Origin: Ricordea florida
Lineage: Eukaryota; Cnidaria; Anthozoa; Corallimorpharia; Ricordeidae
Reading direction: 5' to 3'
NCBI GenBank assembly: GCA_949710005.1
Contig: OX453280.1
Location: 6,853,534 to 6,917,533, forward strand
Length of the DNA: 64,000 bases
Shown: positions 26,380-37,108 of the stretch, piece after piece
Position numbering within the stretch: position 1 is the first letter of the stretch
Layout of the letters: each line of letters begins with the position of its first letter
Position numbers and translations under genes: made by a program
Notes under the pieces: generated by a model
What the model saw: the letters and a program-made list of their open reading frames with translations, nothing else
Told to the model about the DNA's origin: nothing
Databases searched by the model: none

Positions 26380-26585
26380 GTAGTAATGGGGGGGGGGGGA
26401 GGGGAATTTTCAGCTTGCACGAATTTTTTTTTCGCTCACTGCTTGTGCAGGAATTTTTTTTCAGGTGAACCCCTCTGCACGAATTTTTTTTACTACGTGT
26501 GAAAAAGTCACAATGGGACCTTCCTGCATGAATTTTTTTTTTACCTTCTTCTTTGCATGAATTTTTTTCTTGGCATTTTTCTTTG
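26380..26585. mobile_element. poly-T MITE copy 2, truncated
   Basis: It shares the AATTTTCAGCTTGCACGAAT start and the spaced GCACGAATTTTTTTT words of the family but lacks both complete TIRs; a GC-poor unrelated sequence replaces its right end near 26585. Confidence 0.75.
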
Positions 26586-26885
26586 TATTTACTTTGCTTA
26601 TGCTTGGTCTTATGTCGATGTCTTATGCTTATGTCGATGTCTTAAGTCATACGCTTGACTTCATTCCTTTGTGTTCTCCTTTGTTTTCTGCTTATCCTTG
26701 TGCTTGTGTCGTAGACATAAGCAAAGTAAAGACAAAAGAACAAACAAATAAAACGCCGTCCTTTTGTCTTGTAAAGCCCCTCAGGACACGTTTTTCTTTG
26801 TTTTTATTTGCTTATGCTTGCGTAGTAGTGAAAACCAGGCTTAACAAGAGCGACCACGTGGTAAGACAATTAAGAGCTCGGCCGA

Positions 26886-27115
26886 GTTGTTCGAAGCAGG
26901 GTTAAGGTAACCCAGGGTTAGTGCGAAACTGAAATGCAGATATGAGAGCTCAAAAAGCACATTCAGTTTAATTCTTTTTGAATACAATTTGATTGTATGC
27001 TCTAAAAAAAAAAACAGAGAACTCGGTTATCAAGGAAAATGTTTTTTAACAAGAGGAAAAGAAACCTGGAATAAAATTTAACTCTGGATTAGCGCTAATC
27101 GGCCTTCGAACAACC
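26886..27115. mobile_element. MITE, GTTGTTCGAAG family, copy A
   Basis: Ends GTTGTTCGAAG and CTTCGAACAAC are inverted. The body (GCAGATATGAGAGCTCAAAA, AAGCACATTCAGTTTAATTC) is shared with 30302-30529. Confidence 0.8.
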
Positions 27116-27586
27116 GGCCCTCTGGTCGCTTAGAAGAGCTTTGGTGTAAATAGAATAAGACTTGCGAAAATAAAATATTTACTTTCAAATAGTCTAGCAG
27201 CTGTAATATCAAAAAATAACTTTATGTTTGCCTGCCAAACAAGAGATTTGCAAATGTACAGCTAACTCATCCATAGCGATTGAAAACTTGTCGAAAGAGT
27301 TGAGTTATACGAATCGGCCTGTTTGAGTGGTCGCTCACGAGAACTTAAAAATCAAAGGAAAGACCAGTTGGTAATTCTCACAAAAGTGGTCGTGGTCGCT
27401 TTCGCGAGCGATCGTTTAAGAGAGCTCTTCATTACAAGGTAAAGTTTAAGTGACAGTTCAAAAAGAATTTCACAAAGGTGGTCGTAACTGACTGGTCGCT
27501 TACGAGAGTGGTCGCTAGTAGAGCTTTGACTGTATAACAATCTTATGATGTATATTACGAACTCACAACATGACCAGTTCCCAGTT

Positions 27587-27659
27587 GGCTTGATAGCTCA
27601 GTTGGTAGAGCACTGCACTGGTATCGCAAAATTCATGGGTTCGAATTCCGTTGAGGCCT
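27587..27659 (+). repeat. tRNA-like sequence, probably a SINE head
   Basis: Good A box (TAGCTCAGTTGGTAGAGCA) and B box (GGGTTCGAATTCC) at tRNA spacing, with a mostly paired acceptor stem (GGCTTGA against TGAGGCC). The anticodon stem is poor and the sequence runs on into a T-run with CCTGAA...TTCAGG, as in tRNA-derived SINEs. A true tRNA gene is less likely. Confidence 0.6.
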
Positions 27660-28185
27660 GAATAATTTTTTTCAGGATTTAATTTCACAGCTGCTTAAGT
27701 TGTGTACACTGAACTGCGATGATCAATCAATGTCATTACATATTACTCCGCAGTTCAAATAGATGGTCTTTCATAGAATCTGATGATGTTTGTTGCTACA
27801 GCAAGTGGTAACTGTTCTCAAAATGTTATTTCGTATATGTTTACCACAGGTGTGTAAACAAGAACAAGTTGTAGGAAAAGTAGTGTTTTATTAGTAGAGT
27901 AAGGAAGAATTATAACACTATTTATTATATGGCTAGTTCGGCTCGCGGGAAAGATAAGGTGAATTCTGAGTTCTGATTGGCTACCCAAGCGGGCAAGATG
28001 GACCTATGTTACCCGCTCGGGATTTCTCGCTTTGCCCCGCGAAACAAAGCGAAAGCGGGAGCCTTGGCAAAAGAAAATCGCCACAGATCAAATCCTTTAC
28101 TGACAAAGCTTGTTCTGTCAAAATTGCTACATATCGGCATCGTTTTATTTCTCGATGTCTATGTCTATGTCTATGTCTAGCCTAT

Positions 28186-28494
28186 GTCAAAATGTAGTAA
28201 GGGTATGTCAAAGCCACACATATGCGCACTAAGGGGACAGTGGTAGAAGGGATAAAACCAACAACCTTACCATTTCATCACCTTAACATTCATAATGTGG
28301 GAACCCAGAGCTCATCTGCTAGCTGTGCCATGCTGATGAGGCCTAACAAGGCCGAAACAGCTGTCCATGTTTGCTGCCTTTTAAGCTCAATTTTTTCATC
28401 TTTTTTTTTGGTAACAACAGGGTTTTATCCCTTCTACCACTGTCGCCTCAGTGCGCATGTGTGGCTTTTACATACCCTTACTACATTTTGACGT
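28186..28494. mobile_element. Inverted-repeat unit carrying a hammerhead ribozyme (Penelope-like remnant?)
   Basis: Arms of about 72-74 bp (28186-28259 and 28423-28494), with words GTAGTAAGGGTATGT and GGTAGAAGGGATAAAACC inverted on the other side, enclose a 160-bp core with the ribozyme. No reverse transcriptase is visible. Assignment to Penelope-like elements rests only on the ribozyme type. Confidence 0.55.
28329..28369 (+). ncRNA. Minimal type I hammerhead ribozyme
   Basis: Every core part is present in order: stem I 5' strand CATG (28329-28332), CTGATGA (28333-28339), stem II GGCC-TAACAA-GGCC (28340-28353), GAAA (28354-28357), a 2-bp stem III closed by the loop AGCT (28357-28364), the cleavage triplet GTC (28363-28365) and the stem I 3' strand CATG (28366-28369). 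Self-cleavage would fall after 28365. The tiny stem III is typical of ribozymes reported in Penelope-like elements, which are thought to act as dimers. There is no mismatch in the core. Confidence 0.85.
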
Positions 28495-29120
28495 TGTCAT
28501 TTCAAGCCACATCCCACAACCCTACCATTTTTTATGTCTAGACCATGTCTAGGTGAATAAAAAATAACAAAAAGAACTTGGTCAATATGCAGTCATCTTG
28601 ACCTCACGCCAGGTCAATAACATATATATATTGTAAGCATTATTTGTATTTACTATAAATTACTATACTGTATTATACTATAAATTACTATATTCACTAG
28701 AGCTGCCCCTGCTTTTGAATACCGGTTTATGACGATGTGTATTGAATATAAATACTGTGCATATCACTGATAAAAATTTGATGTTTCTATGCCGTTATCG
28801 AAGTTAATATCCATGCAATTAGTCAACATATTTCTCTGTAAATTTGACAATGAAATCTATTACAATCATACGGTATTGTATTAATATGTAGTGTAATAGG
28901 AACGTATTGTGAGTTAACAAATTTCTGTCCTGTCGACCCCGCTGCTGTTTGAGTCACACAAATCAAATCTTGTGCCGAATAATTTCCCCCGCAGGGTTTT
29001 GGCCCAGAGACCAAAACCCGAGGAGGCAAACTAGGAGTACCCGCGTGAATGAGGAGTTAAATGTGATATGTTGGTTTAGAAAACATGTCCTAAGAAAATA
29101 CGCGCGCTGATTGGTTAGAA

Positions 29121-29336
29121 TAGACCATTTTACAGTTGTGTGCTTACTACCCTGGCCTTTGAATAGAAGCGAGGCTGGAGGTGACCTTGTTTTGTTACAA
29201 ACCTTCCTGTTCTTTATAGGTAAATAATATGATTTGCACATGAAAGGTGGGGAGGTTTGTAACCAAGCAAGGTCACCTCCAGCCTCGCTTCTATTCAAAG
29301 GCTAGGCTCCTAAGGACAAAACTGTAAAATGGTCTA
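29121..29336. mobile_element. Foldback MITE
   Basis: TAGACCATTTTACAGT and ACTGTAAAATGGTCTA form the ends; inside, GAATAGAAGCGAGGCTGGAG and AGGTGACCTTG are inverted on the right. The arms are about 100 bp. Confidence 0.85.
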
Positions 29337-29348
29337 TTCATGTTTCTA

Positions 29349-29847
29349 TTAAACAATTAGATTATGAGCTCGAGATTTCTATCGCGTGATAGTTGACGAG
29401 GGCGCAGCCCGAGTCAACTATCACGCATAGAAATCGAGAGCGAATAATCTAATTGTTTTAGTATAAATTTACTTGTCGTTCAAAACTTTGTCTTTTCTGG
29501 AACAGCGTCGGCCAGTAAACTGTCTAAATCTTCTTCACGGACACTTCAAAAACGTGAAGAAGCGGCCGCCATTTTGTTAGCAAGGGCACACTGCTACGCT
29601 AAGCACTATCTATCACAGATTAAATCTCTGATTGGCTACGCTACCCACTATCTATTCTGTGATAGATAGTGAGTAGCGTAATGGCGGCCGCTTCTTCACG
29701 TTTTAGAAGTGTCCGTGAAGAAGACTTAGACGGTTTAATGGCCGAGGCTGTTCCAGAAAAGACAAAGTTTTGAACGACTAGTAGATTTATACTAAAACAA
29801 TTAGATTATTCGCTCTCGATTTCTGAGCTCATAATCTAATTGTTTAA
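29349..29847. repeat. Nested palindromes, 499 bp
   Basis: Three shells are visible: outer TTAAACAATTAGATTATGAG, paired at 29847; a middle one with CGAGAGCGAATAATCTAATT, paired at about 29788-29823; and an inner hairpin with TTGTCTTTTCTGGAACAGC on the left and its complement at about 29745. The inner arms carry GAAGAAGCGGCCGCCATT. A smaller palindrome (TATCGCGTGATAGTTGAC) sits in the left shell. Confidence 0.8.
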
Positions 29848-30017
29848 TAGATAGTGGGTAGCGTAGCCAATCAGAGCGCGGCATTTGTGATAGAACGCTA
29901 GTAAAATTATACTAAAACTCGATAGAAACACGGTACATGTTTTCTATTTCTTAAATATAGCCTCCTTGTTGTCGGGTTTTGGCCCCTGGGAAAAACCCTG
30001 TGTGGGCAAAAAGCAAC

Positions 30018-30163
30018 AAACCGCAGTTTATATGGGTTTACTGGCGTAATAAACCATTTGGAATGTTGAAGGGGTTGTAAATCACGAGCCACAAGCTCTT
30101 CACGTGTTCTCCCAACATCCTGCGTGGTTTATTAGGCCGGTAAACCCATAGAAACTGCGGTTT
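30018..30163. mobile_element. Foldback MITE
   Basis: AAACCGCAGTTTATATGGGT at the left pairs with ACCCATAGAAACTGCGGTTT at the right. Confidence 0.75.
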
Positions 30164-30301
30164 ATTGCTTAATTACTTCATGTTTGCGCAGGTTTAATTT
30201 ATAAGCGTGACATTTTTTCTCCTGAGAGTGCCAGGATTTTTCGTAGGGCTCTGATGATATCTGAAGATGTCTGAAGACTTACAATACAAGCTTGTGGGTC
30301 G

Positions 30302-30529
30302 GGTTGTTCGAAGCAGGGTTAAGGTAACCCAGGGTTAGTGTGAAATTGTAATGCAGATATGAGAGCTTAAAAAGCACATTCAGTTTAATTCTTCTTGAAT
30401 ACAATTTGATGATGGTATCCTCTTACAAATATACAGAAAGTTATTGGAGAAAATGCCTTTTAACAAGAGGAAAAGAAAACAGGGTTAAAATTTAACCCTA
30501 AGTTAGCACTAATTGGCCTTCGAACAACC
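30302..30529. mobile_element. MITE, GTTGTTCGAAG family, copy B
   Basis: Same ends and body as 26886-27115, with moderate divergence. Confidence 0.8.
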
Positions 30530-30580
30530 TGCCCAAGGAATGGAATGCTAGGCCATTACAGAGTTATCCCTAGCATCATA

Positions 30581-30966
30581 GCGGAGCTCCACAGCGGCTC
30601 GAAGAGCCGATGAGCGGAGTCCCATAACTACCGTGCGAGGATAGAAATTGAGAAAACCATGCGTTTGAGTTTTCATGGTCATCGTGGCTAGCGGCATGAT
30701 TCGCGGCCGCGTGCGCCTAGCGACGACGACGACGTTGCCCCAACATGGCGGCCATAGTCATCCGGGATATTTAGAAGGTCTTAAACCGAAACGAGGCTTT
30801 GTTTTTCGCGCAATGGCTCTTCCGTTGAGTCGCGAGCTAGATGTGTTTTTTTTTACGATTTATTTCAGCTATCGAATCTTCTTTAAGTAGTTGCGTACAC
30901 CAGGCGTATTTAATAACTTTAGTGACAGCTTTTTCAATGTGTGAGGGTCTGTGTGAGGAGCTCCGC
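30581..30966. mobile_element. GCGGAGCTCC element, copy A
   Basis: 10-bp inverted ends GCGGAGCTCC/GGAGCTCCGC. The left 250 bp, including ATGGTCATCGTGGCTAGCGG and CCCCAACATGGCGGCCATAG, is nearly the same as in copy B at 31685-32121; the middles differ. The open frame inside is shared by both copies but is not a protein I recognise. Confidence 0.75.
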
Positions 30967-31035
30967 TTTTAGGCTTGGCTAAATCTACATATTATTTATC
31001 CCCAAAATGGTACTGTAACCATATATAACCAAGGG

Positions 31036-31184
31036 TTGTCTAATACTCTGACAAATTTATGCATTGCATTGTATTGTATTGTATGGCCATAACAATAGTT
31101 CAACAATGCATTCTAGAATGACACAATGCAACACAATGCATTTTAACACAATGTTGTGCATAAATTTGTCTGAGTATTGGACAA
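31036..31184. mobile_element. Foldback MITE
   Basis: The left end TTGTCTAATACTCTGACAAA is matched inverted by TTTGTCTGAGTATTGGACAA, with repeated TTGTATTG/CACAATG words between. Confidence 0.75.
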
Positions 31185-31552
31185 GTATGGTATAAGCCAC
31201 ACCTGTAGTTCAGTTGTACCCCCAATTTGGAAGCTCAAAGTTTGGAAAATGTAGGAAACATTAAAGTTTGATTTTTCAGTTTATAGATTTGGAGGGTGCA
31301 TGTCCATGCTGAAGTTACAAACATGAGTGCTAAGGACATCAACTTCTGGAGTGGTCTGGGGGCATGCTTTCCAAGTGAAGTTTTCAAAATGAATGCTCTG
31401 AGATGCCATTTCCTGCTTTCCTTGGACGTGAATTGGTTACACGAGAAGGTCTTATAATGAGTTACATCAGCAAACAAAACAAAAGATTGAAACAAATATA
31501 GCTAACTTCTTCATTGTTAAGAAATGTTGTTCATCGTTGAAAATGTTATGAT

Positions 31553-31668
31553 GATATAAATTCTTCTTTTGTCACACGACATAGTCAATCTGTGGCAGTA
31601 AGCAGTCGAAATGTCGCGAGCAACATCCAGTGACTATGTTGTATGACAAAAGAAGAATTTATATTATC
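31553..31668. mobile_element. Foldback MITE
   Basis: GATATAAATTCTTCTTTTGT pairs with ACAAAAGAAGAATTTATATT; the loop lies near 31610. Confidence 0.8.
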
Positions 31669-31684
31669 AACTTTTTTATTATTA

Positions 31685-32121
31685 GCGGAGCTCCACAGCG
31701 GCTCGAAGAGTCGCAGAGCGGAGCCCCATAACTACCGTGCGCGGATAGAAATTGAGAAAACCATGCCTTTGAGTTTTCATGGTCATCGTGGCTAGCGGCA
31801 CGGCTCGCGGGCGCGTGCGCCTAGCGACGGCGACGATGTTGCCCCAACATGGCGGCCATAGTCATCCGGGATATTTAGAAGGTCTTAAACCGAAACGAGG
31901 CTTTGTTTTTCGCGCGCTTTTCGCGGCTTGCCGCGGCTACCCAACCTACAGCCAGCAGTCTACAATGTTTTGCTGAAGAAACGGATTAATTCATAGCGGT
32001 TTTGGAGGAAAAATTTTCTTCCTACAAGTTTTCAAGCGTTTTTGGAGGGACATAAGCATAAAGCTGAGTTCTTTCTACAAGTTTTCAAGCATTTTTGGAG
32101 GGACTGTGTGAGGAGCTCCGC
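31685..32121. mobile_element. GCGGAGCTCC element, copy B
   Basis: See copy A at 30581. This copy has an extra region with GTTTTCAAGC(G/A)TTTTTGGAGG repeated twice (about 32027-32105) before the right end. Confidence 0.75.
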
Positions 32122-32841
32122 TTTTAGGTTTGCCTAAATCTATTTAATACTATTTCGTGTGAACAACCAGACATTAAACATCAGATGACCAGACAGTGCA
32201 TCTGGTCTCTCCTCACGACAGAAATCCCTTTACTTGGTACTTTGCCTGGGAAAATGTTGCTTGCTGACAGCGCCAAGTGTGCTAGCACAGAAGTGGCAAT
32301 GGCTGGCATGTCTTCTAATTAGTGTAAAACGCTATGCAGGTTTAGGCAGTTTCTTCCTAAACCAACATACAAGGGAGATGTTTTCAGCTGAAAATTGTAT
32401 GATCAGAATCAATTCATATCAACTAATATTAATCTAAAATCACACTGTCCGAGAACGTTATAGACTGCTGTAGTTTGATATAAGTTTATCAAAAGAGAAT
32501 CCAACTTCTGAGATCTTTTTTGTTGTTGTTGTTGTTGTTATTATTATTATTATAATAATATACATGAAAAAATTACTCGATTCTGATTGGCTGAGAGCAG
32601 TGCAATTCAAGTGTAACACCAGTGCAAAAAGTGTAACACCAGTGCAAATTACACATTGATATTCTGGATTATGATATTCTTTATTTTTAAACGATCCGCT
32701 TTGAGTTTGTAGCGTTATCAGCTGATCTTCATCAGCCAATCAGGAAATAAAGTGTCAAATCCGCATCAAATGCTCAGTTCCTGTCCGCAATGAGATCTTC
32801 TGGCACTTCCTCCAGGCAAATTTCTTCATGTTTATATTATT

Positions 32842-33020
32842 AATAAGTAATCATACGGTTTTTCTCGTTCAATTTGGAATTAATTTGCACTTGTGAGTTT
32901 TTCAAAGAGCTGAAATTGCACTCGCTGAAGCGGCTCATGCAATTCCAGCTCTTTGAAAAACTCTCAAGTGCAAATTAATTCCAAATTGAACTCGAAACCG
33001 TATGATTACCTTTACTTATT
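32842..33020. mobile_element. Foldback MITE
   Basis: Near-perfect 85-bp arms with AATAAGTAATCATACGG at the left end and its complement at the right; inner words CACTTGTGAGTTTTTCAAAG and CTTTGAAAAACTCTCAAGTG. Confidence 0.85.
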
Positions 33021-33367
33021 ATAACATTACTATTATTACAGTAATAAGATTTCTACAGCATTAAAACGTTCATAAATGTTCTTGAAAATCCAATAAATAC
33101 TATTAATAATAACTTTTAAAACTTATGCTAATATATAGATGAACACAGAAATGTAAAGAAAATGACACAAATACAAAAAAGAGATAAAATGATCCACAAA
33201 CAGTTTCCTTAAAAAGATGTGCCTTCCACTGTAACTTGAAAAATTTAATTGATGAACAATAAAATGACTGTTTGTTATTGACTACTATACAACTGTTTGT
33301 TTGTCTCCATATGACGTCTACCTGTGTATGTGTGTATATTCTTTACTGGATATTCATCAGCTTCTTA

Positions 33368-33991
33368 TCAGCGTTTACTCCTGTTTGCTGCAGAGTTTCT
33401 TGATAACCATCTGGGAAACTCCTCTTCAACCATTTTCCAGTAACTTTCCTTAAATAACCCAAGATACAAGAAGCACAGCTCATTGCAGCATATCATGCAG
33501 ATTTTGACACCAAAGCTACACAAAACAACACTTAAGGAAAGGTAAGTAAAACCCCTGGACTTAGTTGACTCCATCTGTGGTGGCACAAGATCTAAATTGA
33601 GATATTAAGGCATGCTTAATTGCTTTTCAGCTAAATTTCCCCATTCATATACATTTTGAGATGCAATTGATAACAAAAGCAGCAAACTTCAAAGATCTTA
33701 ATTTCCACCAAAATCATCCAAAAAAGTGGGATCTATCTTAAGCTTTATCTTAAGTTTGATATCTTGGGCCTGTCATGCAAGCACATCCCAGCTCCATTTT
33801 GACTGGCTTAATAATGCAGAGTGAGGGCTACTTAGGCCCATTCAGGCTCCCTACAGGTAAGCATGTGATCACCACCCTCTACACTTCTGCAAGTAGCTAA
33901 CAGCAGCCTTGTTCATGACTTTATTACCAGTACTTGCAGAGTTAAGAGAAAAACCACTGAAACATATTGCTATACAGTCTCACATTATTGC

Positions 33992-34035
<44 letters not shown>

Positions 34036-36320
34036 TAAAAATAATAACAATAATTTGTTTTCTTCTGTCAAATGTAGTGTTTTTCAGAGTGCCAAGTGCA
34101 GTAAGATGAGTAATAACTAGAATAATAATAACTACTGCTTTGGCCAGATCAGATTTGAACTCTAAAATTCCATGCTAAAGGGGTACCTAACAGAAGTTAT
34201 AGTATATTTGCCCTTGAAGCTTCGCTTCTAAGGCAAATATTTGTTTTAAAAACATCAAATTTCCCACGGGAACTATCAGCTGATAGTTCCTCGAAGAGAA
34301 ACACTCTACTGTTTAAATAGAGAAGATGACTTAGGTCAATCCCACATACTCTATATTAAGTTAGTCTCTTTTGTTTGTTTGTTTTTCAGCATCTTTTTGC
34401 ATGATATTCTGGTTATGCCACATTGTACACAGATCATTTGTGGAGGAGTACAAAAAACATACAGCTACCTGCTGTCCAATTAGCTGTGCGTCCGCATTAG
34501 AACTTGTATTCGTTTTCTTCTGGAGTCTACTATGAAGTTCTTCCATGTCCTAAGTAAAGTTAAACAAGCTTTCAAAAATTGACCATAAAACAACAACTAC
34601 AACTGGTTGCAAAAGTGTTGAAACACTATCGGTAAAAAGCACCTCTTCTTCCTTAAGCGACTACCAGCACAAAGTTTGTTGATTTTCAGCTCCCCCATCC
34701 CTCTCCCCGTTTCAATGTTGTATGTTTCACTTTTCAGCATGGTTTTGCATTGGTGGCAACATTGATAAGGGGGGAAGAGGAGTGTATGAGAGCATTGCTA
34801 AATTTTTCAACACTTCAAATAGCTCTAGTGTCTCAAGTAATTTTGCACCTAGTTGTAGCGAAAAAAATGACTTCTTGCTTCAGCAAACTAAATTAAGATA
34901 TTTAAAATTCTATTCAAAGAAGAAGGGATAAATGGATTAAAATGACAGATTATGAAATATCTTTCTTTTCTTTTCTTTCAGTATTTAAAAGCTTACAAAA
35001 AAATGGAAAATACCTATCTTAAGTTAAAAGAAATGTAATAGTCTAAAATCTAAAAAAGAAATCTAAAAATATATAACATCTTAATATACTGCTATTACAT
35101 CAAATTATACACAAGGCTCAGGGTGTTAAAATAATTGAGTAGAAAGTGCTGCCTTTGTAATGACATCTGCAAATGGTTAGACTTTCTAGTCTTCTCGGAT
35201 AAGGACGATAAGCCATAGGCCCCGTCTCAGTCAACTCTTTATAACAGATTCGTAAATGTGGGACGTAAAAGAACACATGGCACTGTTCGAAAAGAATAGG
35301 GCATGTTCCCAGTGTCAGGGTCTACCCAACTTGTGTTGTCATTGGTCTGGATGGGTTTTTATAGTCAAGCGCATTAAACATGAGCCTCTAGTTCAGGAGA
35401 TTTGGGCAACCACTCCCTGCATGATTGACTTAAAATAACTTTCATTGATTGACTGACTGGTAAAATATGGCAATATGATATTTAAAAGGTAGGCAAAATA
35501 CATTGCAGGTCTATATTCGGCAAGATTTCCACACAGGTCCCTACTTCATTATGCATTCAACAGATGAATTGTTTAGGGTAACGCACATGTAAACAGTTCT
35601 TGTTATTGCAGAATGAAACAGTATAGCTACAGCATGCACAATGAAGTAGGGACCTGTGCGGAAATCATTCCTTATATTCTTCAAGAGAATAAAGTGGTTA
35701 CCTTTAACAGCTCATCATTTCTTGCTTTTGTTCGATGAAAGTCTCTTGTTATTACCTTCTGTTTTTTACGCTGTGTGTTTGCAAGTGACTCACTCACTGC
35801 AAGCAGCATCTCTCTTTTTGCCAGTCTGTTCATGCAAAATCAACATACATACATAGGTTACTGACCAAGCATGACCTCAAGTTGGCTGTCTTTTTTGTGT
35901 TGTTGTTGACCGAGATGCGGTCAAAGGCAATAAAAGACGCAAAAAAGAACGAGGCAAATATCCAGCCAACTTGACCGAACAAGGTTGGTGAATTGCAAAG
36001 AAGTTATTGTATGGCTGTTTTTGTTATCGCGGAACAAAGCGGAAAATTCCTTGGAGTGAAAAAAAATCATACAGTTTTGTTCTAGGTTTTATTTAATTTG
36101 CGTGGAAACGGTTGAAAATTGAAACCTCGCCAAATACGATGTTCTATATATAATGGTACATATAATATACGTAAGTACTAGTACGTCTTGTGAACAGATA
36201 AATAAATAGTAAAGTACGGAAATTCAGCTCATGAAAAAAATAAACGTACATTTCCTCGTGTTTCTGACTTAGCTGAGCTTCGCGACCAAGCCATTCGGAG
36301 AAATTAGTCGGACTTTCCAT
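33368..36320 (-). CDS. CEP15: CEP15 (C3orf14-like) small centrosomal coiled-coil protein, four exons
   Basis: Minus-strand exons: 36320-36250, 35825-35702, 34549-34469, 33448-33368. Borders are consensus (GTACGT; GAACAG/GTAACC; ACTTAG/GTAGCT; TTTAAG) and phases join without a stop to 357 nt, 118 residues plus TGA. The product has an RExxLSQKHEEI start, a long helical middle and a C-terminal ESYWKMVEEEFPRWL. These match in order the vertebrate C3orf14/CEP15 protein (LSKRHEEI, then YWASVEEYIPKWEQF), which is 128 residues, so length also fits. CEP15 is described as a centrosomal/ciliary-base protein; no enzymatic motif is present. The introns carry a MITE (35524-35666) and an AAT array. Identification rests on two short motifs plus length and helical character. 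Confidence 0.82.
33991..34110. repeat. AAT microsatellite with conserved tail
   Basis: AAT units (33991-34045) are followed by TAATTTGTTTTCTTCTGTCA and GTAGTGTTTTTCAGAGTGCC, nearly the same as the tail at about 2538-2600. It lies within CEP15 intron 3. Confidence 0.85.
35524..35666. mobile_element. MITE in CEP15 intron 2
   Basis: GATTTCCACACAGGTCCCTA at the left and TAGGGACCTGTGCGGAAATC at the right. A single end of the same family occurs at about 1645-1675. It ends 36 bp from exon 2. Confidence 0.8.
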
Positions 36321-37002
36321 ACATGTTCTCTCTCAAGGCCCTCAGTGAGACAATACCGCCATGTTCGTCGCCATTTTTTCAAACGCGGCAGGGTATAAAC
36401 TGCAGAAACTACATCATACTAGACAATGCAGTCTGTCTCGCATGAACAGAGGATGCAAAACTGTGGGTGTGATTTCGAGAGTTGCCTGTGGCATACCACG
36501 GTGTATATTTGGTCGAGTTTGTTTCTTTTCTTTTTTCATTTTTTCATCGTAGTCACGAATAAAAACGTTTTTTCAACGTTTCTCGCAACGCGCGAGAGGT
36601 GTTCGTGTATTTACAACAAAAGAATAATCTTCAAAATGGCATGAGTCGTCCTACAGCCGCCATATTGAATAATTATACTGGAACAATGGATTTGGCCAGG
36701 GTAGCCCATTTGGGTAGTCCATGGACTGGGCCGGGGGTTAGTGTTTTGTCCATCACCCCTCCTATCACGGGGATACACATATCACTGTGACACCGGTCCA
36801 AGCTGACTCCAACCTTTTCAGAGTTCAGACTCAGAACTCAAGCTAGCTTGTTTTCGGAGTTAGCTTGAGGTAAGGAAAAGAATCCTTTCACTTTTTAACT
36901 TACCGCATCGTCACGGAACTCGGAGAAAAAAATATTGCCCGGCTCTTGAATCGATCCTAAATTTCTAAGATAACAAGTATTGGGGGGATAGTTTCTAAAA
37001 TA
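36321..37002. other. Upstream of CEP15; no gene
   Basis: Presumed CEP15 5' region, then repeat fragments; the words TAGTCCATGGACTGGG and GTTTTGTCCATCACC resemble 4281-4330. I see nothing coding. Confidence 0.4.
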
Positions 37003-37108
37003 AGGGACGGACCATTAGAAAAGTGATGGGGGGGTGGGGAATTTTCAGCTTGCACGAATTTTTTTTCGCTCACTGCTTGTGCAGGAATTTTTTTTTTTCA
37101 GGTGAACC

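Noticed and set aside
27587-27659. Functional tRNA gene
   Set aside because: Anticodon stem does not pair and the 3' side looks like a SINE body.
36420-36790. Several overlapping short plus-strand frames
   Set aside because: They lie in the presumed CEP15 upstream region and contain a dispersed repeat (TAGTCCATGG...).
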